In this document: positions 7,274 through 14,252 of the stretch, one piece after another | Layout: every line of letters starts with the position of its first letter | Numbering within the stretch: position 1 is the stretch's first letter | Assembly: GCA_937907025.1 (NCBI GenBank) | Contig: CALESJ010000044.1 | Span: 1 to 64,000, forward strand | Length of the DNA stretch: 64,000 nucleotides | Reading direction: 5' to 3' | Source: an uncultured Faecalibacterium sp. | Lineage (GTDB): Bacteria; Bacillota; Clostridia; Oscillospirales; Ruminococcaceae | The notes under the pieces: model-generated | The model's database searches: none | Told to the model about the DNA's origin: nothing | The model's input: the letters and a program-made list of their open reading frames with translations, nothing else | Translations under genes and position numbers: made by a program

Positions 7274-8323
7274 TTGCTCAAAATCGAAGAACTGTTTGTG
7301 GACCGCCACGCCACCGTGCTGGAAACGATGAAAAAGCTGGACGAAACCGGCCAGCGAATCCTGTTCATCGCCCCGGACGGCGTGCTGCAGGCTGTGGTCA
7401 CCGACGGCGACATCCGGAAATTCCTGCTGCGGGGCGGCACACTGGACGCCCCGGTGGAACAGGCGGCCAACTTTTCGCCCAAAAGCCTGCCCGTGTCCGA
7501 GCGCGGCCGGGCCAAAGAGGAACTGCAGAAATACGGTATCGACGCCCTGCCCATCCTGAACAAGAAGGGCGTTATCACCGACATCGTCTTTGCCTGCGGC
7601 GTGGACGTGGACAACCGCAAAAAGGTGGACATCCCGGTGGTCATGATGGCCGGCGGCCTGGGTACCCGGCTGTACCCCTACACCAAAATTCTGCCCAAAC
7701 CCCTGATCCCGGTGGGGGAACAGCCCATTGCGGAAATGATCATCGACCGCTTCCGGGAATTTGGCTGCCACCGGTTCAAGATGGTGGTCAACTATAAAAA
7801 GAACATGATCAAGTCCTATTTCGGGGAGATCGAAAAGGACTACGAGCTGGAGTTCGTGGACGAAGAACAGTTCATGGGCACCGGCGGCGGGCTCTGCCTG
7901 CTCAAGGGCAAGCTGGATTCGCCCTTCTTCTTCACCAACTGTGATACCCTGCTGGACCTGGATTTCGGGGACCTGTACGCCAAGCACAAGGCCCGGGGCA
8001 ACCTGGTCACCATGGTCTGTGCCCTCAAACATTACACCGTGCCTTACGGTGTGGTGGAACTGGGCGAGGACGGCGGCATCGCTGCCATGCGGGAAAAGCC
8101 GGAACTGAACTTTCTGACCAACACCGGCGTGTATGTGGTGGAACCCCGCGTGGTGGAGGAGATGAAGGAAGGGGAGAACATCGGATTCCCCGATGTCATC
8201 GAGCGCTACCGCGCCGCCGGCGAGAAGGTGGGCGTCTACCCCATCAACGAAAGTGCCTGGATGGATATGGGCCAGATGGAAGAGCTGGAAAAGATGCGCC
8301 GCAAACTGGAAACACAACGCTGA
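7274..8323 (+). CDS. CBS-domain sugar-nucleotidyltransferase (PtmE-like)
   Basis: A 349-residue protein with two domains. Residues 1-115 form a CBS pair (VLETMKKLDETGQRILFI, VVTDGDIRKFLL, DALPILNKKG). Residues 118-349 form an NTP_transferase domain with MMAGGLGTRLYPYT and LPKPLIPVG for nucleotide binding and FFFTNCDTLLDLD for metal. In Campylobacter the same architecture, PtmE, makes GDP-GlcN(Ac) for legionaminate, so a GDP-sugar route is likely. The CBS pair may bind an adenosyl ligand as an allosteric signal. The start is TTG 7274, 7 bases after GGGGAGA. It lies 29 bases after legC-like and 12 before the synthase. Confidence 0.85.
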   Translation: MLKIEELFVDRHATVLETMKKLDETGQRILFIAPDGVLQAVVTDGDIRKFLLRGGTLDAPVEQAANFSPKSLPVSERGRAKEELQKYGIDALPILNKKGVITDIVFACGVDVDNRKKVDIPVVMMAGGLGTRLYPYTKILPKPLIPVGEQPIAEMIIDRFREFGCHRFKMVVNYKKNMIKSYFGEIEKDYELEFVDEEQFMGTGGGLCLLKGKLDSPFFFTNCDTLLDLDFGDLYAKHKARGNLVTMVCALKHYTVPYGVVELGEDGGIAAMREKPELNFLTNTGVYVVEPRVVEEMKEGENIGFPDVIERYRAAGEKVGVYPINESAWMDMGQMEELEKMRRKLETQR

Positions 8324-8335
8324 AAGGAAACAATT

Positions 8336-9331
8336 ATGCCTGTTACGATCATTGCCGAAGCCGGTGTCAACCACAACGGCAACCTGGAAATGGCCAAAAA
8401 GATGGCCCTGGTGGCCAAGGAGTGCGGCGCCGACATCGTCAAATACCAGACCGCCGTGCCTGAGCTGGTGGTAAGCAAGTTTGCCGAAAAGGCCGAATAC
8501 CAGAAGCAGACCACCGACGCCGCCGAAAGCCAGCTGGAGATGATCCGCAAACTGCACTTCTCCTTTGAGGGGCACAAGGAGCTGAAGGAATACTGTGATT
8601 CCATCGGCATCCAGTACCTGTCTGCGCCGTTCGACATCCCCAGCGTGCGCTTTTTGGGCACCCTGGGCCTGCCGCTGATCAAGATTCCTTCGGGGGAGAT
8701 CACCAACCTGCCCTATCTGGAAGAAGTGGCCAAACTGAACACCCCGGTGCTGCTGTCCACCGGCATGAGCACCCTGGGCGAGATCACCGACGCCCTGGGC
8801 ATCCTGGACGACAACGGCTGCCCCGAGGCCACCGTGCTGCACTGCAACACCCAGTATCCCACCCCCTATGAGGACGCCAACCTCACCGCCATGATCGAAT
8901 TGTTCGAGCAGTTCGGCCTGCCGGTGGGCCTGTCCGATCACACTCCGGGCTGGGAGTGCGACGTGGCCGCCACCGTGCTGGGCGCCCAGGTCATTGAAAA
9001 GCACTTCACCCTGGACAAGAACCTGCCCGGCCCCGACCAGAAAGCCAGCCTGGACCCCACCGAGTTCAAGGCCATGGTGGATGCGGTGCGCCATGTGGAG
9101 GCTGCGTTGGGCGACGGCCACAAGCATCTGACCGCCAGCGAGGCCCCCAACAAGGCGGTGGCCCGCAAGAGCATCGTGGCCGCCTGCCCCATCAAGGCAG
9201 GGGAAACCTTCACCGCCGACAATCTGACCACCAAGCGCCCCGGGGACGGCATCAGTCCCATGCGCTGGTATGAAGTGCTGGGCCAGACCGCCAAGCGTGA
9301 CTTTGCGGAGGATGAAAAGATTGAACTGTAA
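8336..9331 (+). CDS. Nonulosonic acid synthase (NeuB/LegI family)
   Basis: A 331-residue enzyme condensing phosphoenolpyruvate with a 6-carbon HexNAc-type sugar to give a 9-carbon nonulosonate. The TIM barrel begins with IIAEAGVNHNGN and contains YLSAPFD, KIPSGEITNLPYL, LLSTGMSTLGEI, HCNTQYPTP and the metal-site histidines in LSDHT and EKHFT. The C-terminal SAF (antifreeze-like) domain starts at about residue 273 (ARKSIVAA, AGETFTADNL). Full length for the family. AAAGGAA precedes ATG 8336. Its 3' end overlaps the next gene by 11 bases. N-acetylneuraminate versus legionaminate specificity is not decided here; the aminotransferase upstream favours a di-amino sugar. Confidence 0.9.
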   Translation: MPVTIIAEAGVNHNGNLEMAKKMALVAKECGADIVKYQTAVPELVVSKFAEKAEYQKQTTDAAESQLEMIRKLHFSFEGHKELKEYCDSIGIQYLSAPFDIPSVRFLGTLGLPLIKIPSGEITNLPYLEEVAKLNTPVLLSTGMSTLGEITDALGILDDNGCPEATVLHCNTQYPTPYEDANLTAMIELFEQFGLPVGLSDHTPGWECDVAATVLGAQVIEKHFTLDKNLPGPDQKASLDPTEFKAMVDAVRHVEAALGDGHKHLTASEAPNKAVARKSIVAACPIKAGETFTADNLTTKRPGDGISPMRWYEVLGQTAKRDFAEDEKIEL

Positions 9332-10517
9332 TACAGTGGCCCTCATCACCTCCACCCGGGCCGACTACGGCCTGCTGCGCCCGGTGGCCCGCAAACTGGC
9401 CGCCGCGGGACGGCTGCAGCTGGTGGTGACCGGGGCCCATCTGTGCGAACGCCTGGGCAACACGGTCACGGAAGTGGAAGCGGACGCCCCGGCGGTGGAG
9501 ATCGCCGCCCGGCTGCCCATTTTCCGGGAAAAGGACCCCGACGAACCGGTGGGCCAGACCATTGCCCGCACCATTGCCGTGTTCGATGACTATTTTGCCG
9601 CCCACCGCCCCGGCTGCGTGCTGGTGCTGGGGGATCGGTTTGAAATTTTTGCCGCCGCCACCGCCGCCGCGGCCCGGCATATCCCCATCGCCCACATTTC
9701 GGGCGGGGATGTGACTCTCGGCGCCGCCGACGAGTATTACCGCCACTGTATCAGCAAGATGGCGGCGGTGCATTTCCCCTCCTGTGCCGACAGCGCCGCC
9801 CGCCTGGTGCGCATGGGGGAAGACCCCGCCCGGGTGTTCTGCGTGGGCGGCCTGGGAGATGAAAATATCCGCGCTGTGCCCAAAATGAGCCGGGAAGAAT
9901 TGTGCAATTCCACCGGCTTTGACCTGATGCAGCCTTTCGCCCTGGTCACCTTCCACCCCGAAACCGCCGCCGGCGCCCCGGACCCTGCCGTGCAGTCCGA
10001 AGCTTTGTGTGAGGCCATGGAGGCGGTACCGGGCGTGTTCTGGCTCATCACCGGCTCCAACGCCGACGCCGGGGGCGCTGTCTGCACCGCCCGGATGCAG
10101 AAATTCGCCGCCGATCACCCCGACCGGGCAGGCTTCATCAACAGCCTGGGCCTGCGCCGGTATCTTTCGGCCATGAAATACACCGCCCTGGTGGCGGGCA
10201 ACTCCTCCTCCGGCGTGGTGGAAACCCCCAGCTTCGGGGTGCCTGCCGTGAACATCGGCAGCCGTCAGGCCGGGCGCATCCTGTGCCAGAACGTCATCAG
10301 CTGCGGCGGGGAGAAAATCGAGATCGAAAGCGCCCTGCGCACCGCCCTGAGCCCGGCGTTCCGGGTGGTGGCTGCGGGAGCTGTCAGTCCCTACCACGGG
10401 GGTGATACCAGCGGCAAGATCGTGAAAGTGCTGGAAAAATTCGACTTCACCCAACCCAAAACATTCTACGATGGCCCGGTGCCGTCGTTTGACCCGCAGG
10501 CGGAACCCTGCCTGTAA
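9321..10517 (+). CDS. Hydrolysing nucleotide-HexNAc 2-epimerase (NeuC/LegG family)
   Basis: A 398-residue GT-B fold enzyme that should release the nucleotide and invert C2, producing the synthase substrate. Motifs: LITSTRADYGLLRPV, VLVLGDRFE, HISGGDVTLGAADEYYRHCISKMA and, in the C-terminal half, AGNSSSGVVETPSFG with NIGSRQAGR. These match NeuC/LegG. TTG 9321 lies 9 bases after GGAGG inside the end of the synthase gene; ATG 9312 is too close to that site and GTG 9336 is another option. The 11-base overlap points to translational coupling. Confidence 0.88.
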   Translation: MNCNTVALITSTRADYGLLRPVARKLAAAGRLQLVVTGAHLCERLGNTVTEVEADAPAVEIAARLPIFREKDPDEPVGQTIARTIAVFDDYFAAHRPGCVLVLGDRFEIFAAATAAAARHIPIAHISGGDVTLGAADEYYRHCISKMAAVHFPSCADSAARLVRMGEDPARVFCVGGLGDENIRAVPKMSREELCNSTGFDLMQPFALVTFHPETAAGAPDPAVQSEALCEAMEAVPGVFWLITGSNADAGGAVCTARMQKFAADHPDRAGFINSLGLRRYLSAMKYTALVAGNSSSGVVETPSFGVPAVNIGSRQAGRILCQNVISCGGEKIEIESALRTALSPAFRVVAAGAVSPYHGGDTSGKIVKVLEKFDFTQPKTFYDGPVPSFDPQAEPCL

Positions 10518-10539
10518 AATCCCATCGGGAGGTAGTAGT

Positions 10540-11523
10540 ATGAAACTTCTCATCGTCGGTCTGGGCAGCATGGGCAAGCGCCGCGCCCGCCTGACCCGGG
10601 GCCTGCTGGGGGCGGACAACGTCCGCATCTGCGGCGTGGACAGCGCCGAAGCCCGCCGGGAGGAAGCCCTGTCCCTGGGGCTGTGCCAGGCGGCCTACCC
10701 CTCCATCGGGGAGGCTGTGGCAGCCGAACACCCGGACGCCGCCCTGGTCTGTACCGCGCCTTTGAGCCATGCAGCCATCATTTCGGAGCTGCTGGACGCG
10801 GGCCTGCCGGTTTTTACCGAGCTGAATCTGGTGGACGACGGCTACACCGAGAACCTGGCCAAGGCCAAGGAAAAGGGCGTGCCCCTGTTCCTTTCCTCCA
10901 CCATGCTCTACCGCAAGGAAACCCAGTACATCAAACGCCGTGTGACCGAATTCGGCCGCCCGGTGCACTATATTTACCATATCGGTCAGTACCTGCCCGA
11001 CTGGCACCCCTGGGAAAACTACAAGAATTTCTTTGTGGGCAATGCCCGCACCGGCGGCGTGCGCGAAATCTTCGGCATCGACCTGCCCTGGCTGCTGGAT
11101 GCCTTCGGGGATGTGGAGCACATGACCGTCCAGACCGACACCATCAGCGATCTGGGCCTGCCCTATCCCGACTGCGCCACCCTGCTGCTGCGCCACAAGG
11201 GCGGCGTGCAGGGGGTGCTGGCGGCGGACGTGGTCAGCCCCAAGGCGGTGCGCAGCTTTGAATGCTTTGGCGACGGGCTGCACCTGTTCTGGGAGGGCAA
11301 CCCCAAGGCCCTGTACGAGTTCAAGGACGGGGACAAGCAGCCGGTGGATACCTACGGCAGCTTTGAGCACGACAGCCGGTACAGCGACAACATTGTGGAA
11401 AACGCCTATGTGGACGAGCTGGCCAACTTCTTCGCCGTGCTGAAAGGGGAGGAAGAACCCCGCTGGACCTTTGAGAAAGACCGGGCAGCCATCCGGCTGA
11501 TGGACGCGGTGGCGCAGGCCTGA
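10540..11523 (+). CDS. Gfo/Idh/MocA-family protein lacking the EKP motif
   Basis: A 327-residue NAD(P)-dependent oxidoreductase fold. The Rossmann motif GLGSMGKRRA is intact, followed by the AALVCTAPLSHAAII strand-turn. Where the family normally has E-K-P with a catalytic lysine, the sequence reads E94-L-N-L. The C-terminal domain has YLPDWHPWENYKNFF and a G-G-V-REIFGIDLPW segment shared with the second oxidoreductase of this operon. It may bind cofactor and sugar but work differently from normal dehydrogenases. GGGAGG lies 7 bases before ATG 10540. The exact substrate is unknown. Confidence 0.75.
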   Translation: MKLLIVGLGSMGKRRARLTRGLLGADNVRICGVDSAEARREEALSLGLCQAAYPSIGEAVAAEHPDAALVCTAPLSHAAIISELLDAGLPVFTELNLVDDGYTENLAKAKEKGVPLFLSSTMLYRKETQYIKRRVTEFGRPVHYIYHIGQYLPDWHPWENYKNFFVGNARTGGVREIFGIDLPWLLDAFGDVEHMTVQTDTISDLGLPYPDCATLLLRHKGGVQGVLAADVVSPKAVRSFECFGDGLHLFWEGNPKALYEFKDGDKQPVDTYGSFEHDSRYSDNIVENAYVDELANFFAVLKGEEEPRWTFEKDRAAIRLMDAVAQA

Positions 11524-11557
11524 ATGCCGCGCTGCCCCAACAAGAAAGGGCCCTGTT

Positions 11558-11896
11558 ATGATGCTGTTCAACCTGATGGAAATCTTTGCCCCCGCCATGT
11601 TTGTACTGGTGGTGGGATTGATGGTGGTTATGGTGATCCGCAATGTGGCCGAATGGTCCCGCAACAACGCTTCTCCCCGGTTGAGCAGCCCCGCCACCGT
11701 GGTGGCCAAGCGGGAACACCATTACAGCCACCACAACGGCGGGGGCGGAACCACCTACTACGCCACCTTTGAATTTGAGAGCGGGGACCGCCTGGAACTG
11801 CGCCTGCCCGACCGGGAGGCCGGCCTGCTGGCCGAAGGGGACCGGGGCATGCTCCGTTTCCAGGGCACCCGCTACCTGGGGTTTGACCGCCAGTAA
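11558..11896 (+). CDS. DUF2500 membrane protein
   Basis: A 112-residue protein with one N-terminal membrane helix (about residues 10-28) and a soluble domain. The pattern YYATFEFESGDRLELRLPDRE, then LLAEGDRGMLRFQGTRYLGF, is that of DUF2500, a small family of unknown function. AAAGGG precedes ATG 11558. It sits between sugar-modifying genes with a 34-base upstream and 11-base downstream gap, so it is co-transcribed with them, though no link between DUF2500 and nonulosonic acids is known to me. Confidence 0.8.
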   Translation: MMLFNLMEIFAPAMFVLVVGLMVVMVIRNVAEWSRNNASPRLSSPATVVAKREHHYSHHNGGGGTTYYATFEFESGDRLELRLPDREAGLLAEGDRGMLRFQGTRYLGFDRQ

Positions 11897-11907
11897 GGAA
11901 AACTGCC

Positions 11908-12492
11908 ATGACCGAACGGGAAAAAATGCTGGCCGGGGAACTGTATGACTGCGGTGACCCCGAACTGCTGGACCGCTGGCACCTGGCCAAGGACCTGGCC
12001 GCAGCCTACAACCGCACTGCCTCCGCCGACCTGGCGGAAAAGGACCGTATCCTGGCCCAGCTGCTGGGCGGGCGGGGCAAAAACCTCTGGATCACCCCGC
12101 CTTTCTATGTGGATTACGGCAACAACATCTTCTTCGGCAACAACTGCGAAGTGAACATGAACTGCACCTTTCTGGACGATAACCGCATCACCATCGGGGA
12201 TAACGCCCTCATCGCCCCCAACGTGCAGATCTACACTGCTTTTCATCCCACCAACGCGGCGGACCGGTTCGGTGCGCCCAAACCGGACGGGAGCTTCGAA
12301 TTCTGCAAGACCCGCACCGCCCCTGTCACCATCGGCAACAACGTCTGGATCGGCGGCGGGGCCATCCTGCTGCCCGGCGTGACCATCGGGGACAACGTGG
12401 TCATCGGGGCGGGCAGCGTGGTCACCCACGATATTCCCGCCAATTCGGTGGCTGTGGGCAGCCCCTGCCGCGTGGTGCGGCCCAATCTGTAA
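11908..12492 (+). CDS. Maltose/galactoside-type O-acetyltransferase (LbH family)
   Basis: A 194-residue left-handed beta-helix acetyltransferase using acetyl-CoA. The N-terminal cap (MTEREKMLAGELYDCGDPELL) is the Maa/LacA/NodL cap, and hexapeptide repeats follow (ITIGDNALIAPNVQ, VTIGNNVWIGGGAILLPGVTIGDNVVIGAGSVV). The active-site His is in TAFHP. It closely resembles generic sugar O-acetyltransferases rather than LegH-type 4-N-acetyltransferases, so it may O-acetylate the sugar, or it may supply the N-acetyl step that otherwise has no enzyme here. Placed 11 bases after DUF2500. Confidence 0.82.
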   Translation: MTEREKMLAGELYDCGDPELLDRWHLAKDLAAAYNRTASADLAEKDRILAQLLGGRGKNLWITPPFYVDYGNNIFFGNNCEVNMNCTFLDDNRITIGDNALIAPNVQIYTAFHPTNAADRFGAPKPDGSFEFCKTRTAPVTIGNNVWIGGGAILLPGVTIGDNVVIGAGSVVTHDIPANSVAVGSPCRVVRPNL

Positions 12493-12508
12493 GTAAGGAG
12501 TGAGGAAC

Positions 12509-13462
12509 ATGGGCACTGTCACCGCCCTGTTCATCGGCCTGGGGTCCATCGGGACCCGCCATCTGAAAAACCTGCATGCCATCTGCGAAAAGCAGGGCCT
12601 GACCCTGTGTGCCCACGCCCTGCGCAGCGATTTGAACCGTCCGCTGCGTCCCGGCGTGGCGGAGTTGCTGGCGGCCCAGTTCACCACCCTGGAGGACCCC
12701 GCCGCCCTGCCCCGGTATGATATGGCTTTCATCACCAACCCCACCAGCCTGCACGCGGCGGCCCTGGAACTGGTCCGCGGCCGGGCGGGGGCCCTGTTCA
12801 TTGAAAAGCCCATCTTCTCCGCCGAGGAAACCGGCCGCAATCTGGCCGACCTGCTTCCCGCGGGGCAGAAAGCCTATGTGGCCGCCCCCATGCGGTGGTG
12901 CGGGGCCATGCTGGCGCTGAAAAAGCATCTGCCCGACCTGCATCCCTACTGCGCCCGGGTGATCTGCTCGTCCTATCTGCCTGACTGGCGCCCCGGCGTG
13001 GACTACCGCACCGTGTACAGCGCCCACAAGGCCATGGGCGGCGGGGTGACCATCGACCTCATCCACGAATGGGACTACCTGGTGGAGCTGTTCGGCAAGC
13101 CGGAAAAGCTGTACAACCTGCGGGGCCAGTACTCGGAACTGGAAATCGACTCCGACGATGTATCGCTGTATATCGCCCAATATCCCCACCTGCTGGCGGA
13201 GGTGCACCTGGACTACTTCGGCCGGGGGTACCGCCGCAGCATCGAACTGTTCTGCCCCACCGGGTCCGCCGTGGCGGATTTCGGCGCCGGAACCCTGACC
13301 CTGCCCGACGGCACCGTGGAGGACTGCCGGGAGGATGTGAACGAACGGTATATCCGGGAAATGGAATACTTCCTGCACTACGCGCTGACGGGGGAGGGCG
13401 AAAGCCTGAACACCCCCGCCACCGCCCTGGACGTGCTCAAACTGACTTTGGGGGAACTGTAA
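12509..13462 (+). CDS. Gfo/Idh/MocA-family oxidoreductase
   Basis: A 317-residue NAD(P)-dependent oxidoreductase. The Rossmann motif is GLGSIGTRHLKNLH and the canonical catalytic lysine is present in FIEKPIF (E99-K100-P101), unlike the paralogue 2 kb upstream. The C-terminal domain includes SSYLPDWRPGVDYRTVYS and GGVTIDLIHEWDYL. Homologues occur often in nonulosonic acid loci, where their exact reaction is not settled. AAGGAG lies 8 bases before ATG 12509. It ends 1 base before the CMP-sugar synthetase start, so the two are tightly coupled. Confidence 0.82.
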   Translation: MGTVTALFIGLGSIGTRHLKNLHAICEKQGLTLCAHALRSDLNRPLRPGVAELLAAQFTTLEDPAALPRYDMAFITNPTSLHAAALELVRGRAGALFIEKPIFSAEETGRNLADLLPAGQKAYVAAPMRWCGAMLALKKHLPDLHPYCARVICSSYLPDWRPGVDYRTVYSAHKAMGGGVTIDLIHEWDYLVELFGKPEKLYNLRGQYSELEIDSDDVSLYIAQYPHLLAEVHLDYFGRGYRRSIELFCPTGSAVADFGAGTLTLPDGTVEDCREDVNERYIREMEYFLHYALTGEGESLNTPATALDVLKLTLGEL

Positions 13463-13463
13463 T

Positions 13464-14225
13464 ATGGAACGTCTGCTCATTACCGTCTGCGGCCGCGCCG
13501 GCAGCAAAGGCTTCAAGAACAAGAACCTGAAAACCTTCTGCGGTCATCCGCTGGTGTATTATTCGCTCAGCGCCGCGGAACTTTTTGCCAAGAACCATCC
13601 CGAACTGCACATCGACTTTGCCCTGAACACCGACAGCCCGAAACTGGCCGAGCTGGTCAAGGCGCAGTACCCGGAAGTGGTTTTCCTGCCCCGGGGCGAG
13701 GAGCTGGGCGGGGACAAGGTGCCCAAGATGGCCGTCTACCAGGACAGCCTGCGCCGCATGGAAGAAAAGACCGGCGCCACCTATGATTACCTCATGGACC
13801 TGGACATCACCAGCCCCCTGCGTACCGCCGCCGACATCGAGAACGCCTTTGCCAAAAAGCAGAGCCGCCCCGACCTGGACCTGGTGTTCAGCGTCTGCGA
13901 AGCACGGCGCAACCCCTGGTTCAACATGGTCAAGACGGTGGGCGATCATGTGGAGCAGGTGAACAAGAGTGAATTCACCGGCCGCCAGCAGGCCCCGGAA
14001 GTCTTTGACGTGAACGCCTCCATCTATGTGTTCAAGCGGGACTTTCTGGCCAGCAACACCGACGGCATGCTCTGGCGGGGCAAGATCGGCGTCAGCGTCA
14101 TGATGGACACCGGCATCATCGACATCGACTCCGAACACGACTACCGCCTGATGGAAGCCATCGCGGCCCATCTGTACGAAAATTATCCCGACTTCGACGC
14201 CGTGCGCCGCAATATCCGCGGCTGA
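13464..14225 (+). CDS. CMP-nonulosonic acid synthetase (NeuA/LegF family)
   Basis: A 253-residue cytidylyltransferase that activates the nonulosonate as a CMP-sugar. The nucleotide-binding loop GRAGSKGFKNKN opens the protein. Further motifs are LNTDSP, PRGEELGGDKVPK, LMDLDITSPLRTAADI, a NPWFNMV block and the metal-binding D-x-D in DTGIIDIDSEHDY. Length and order match NeuA/LegF without a C-terminal esterase domain. It starts 1 base after the previous stop codon and belongs to the operon starting at 6072. Confidence 0.9.
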   Translation: MERLLITVCGRAGSKGFKNKNLKTFCGHPLVYYSLSAAELFAKNHPELHIDFALNTDSPKLAELVKAQYPEVVFLPRGEELGGDKVPKMAVYQDSLRRMEEKTGATYDYLMDLDITSPLRTAADIENAFAKKQSRPDLDLVFSVCEARRNPWFNMVKTVGDHVEQVNKSEFTGRQQAPEVFDVNASIYVFKRDFLASNTDGMLWRGKIGVSVMMDTGIIDIDSEHDYRLMEAIAAHLYENYPDFDAVRRNIRG

Positions 14226-14252
14226 GTGCGTCCTGGCTGCAAAGGAGATTCC

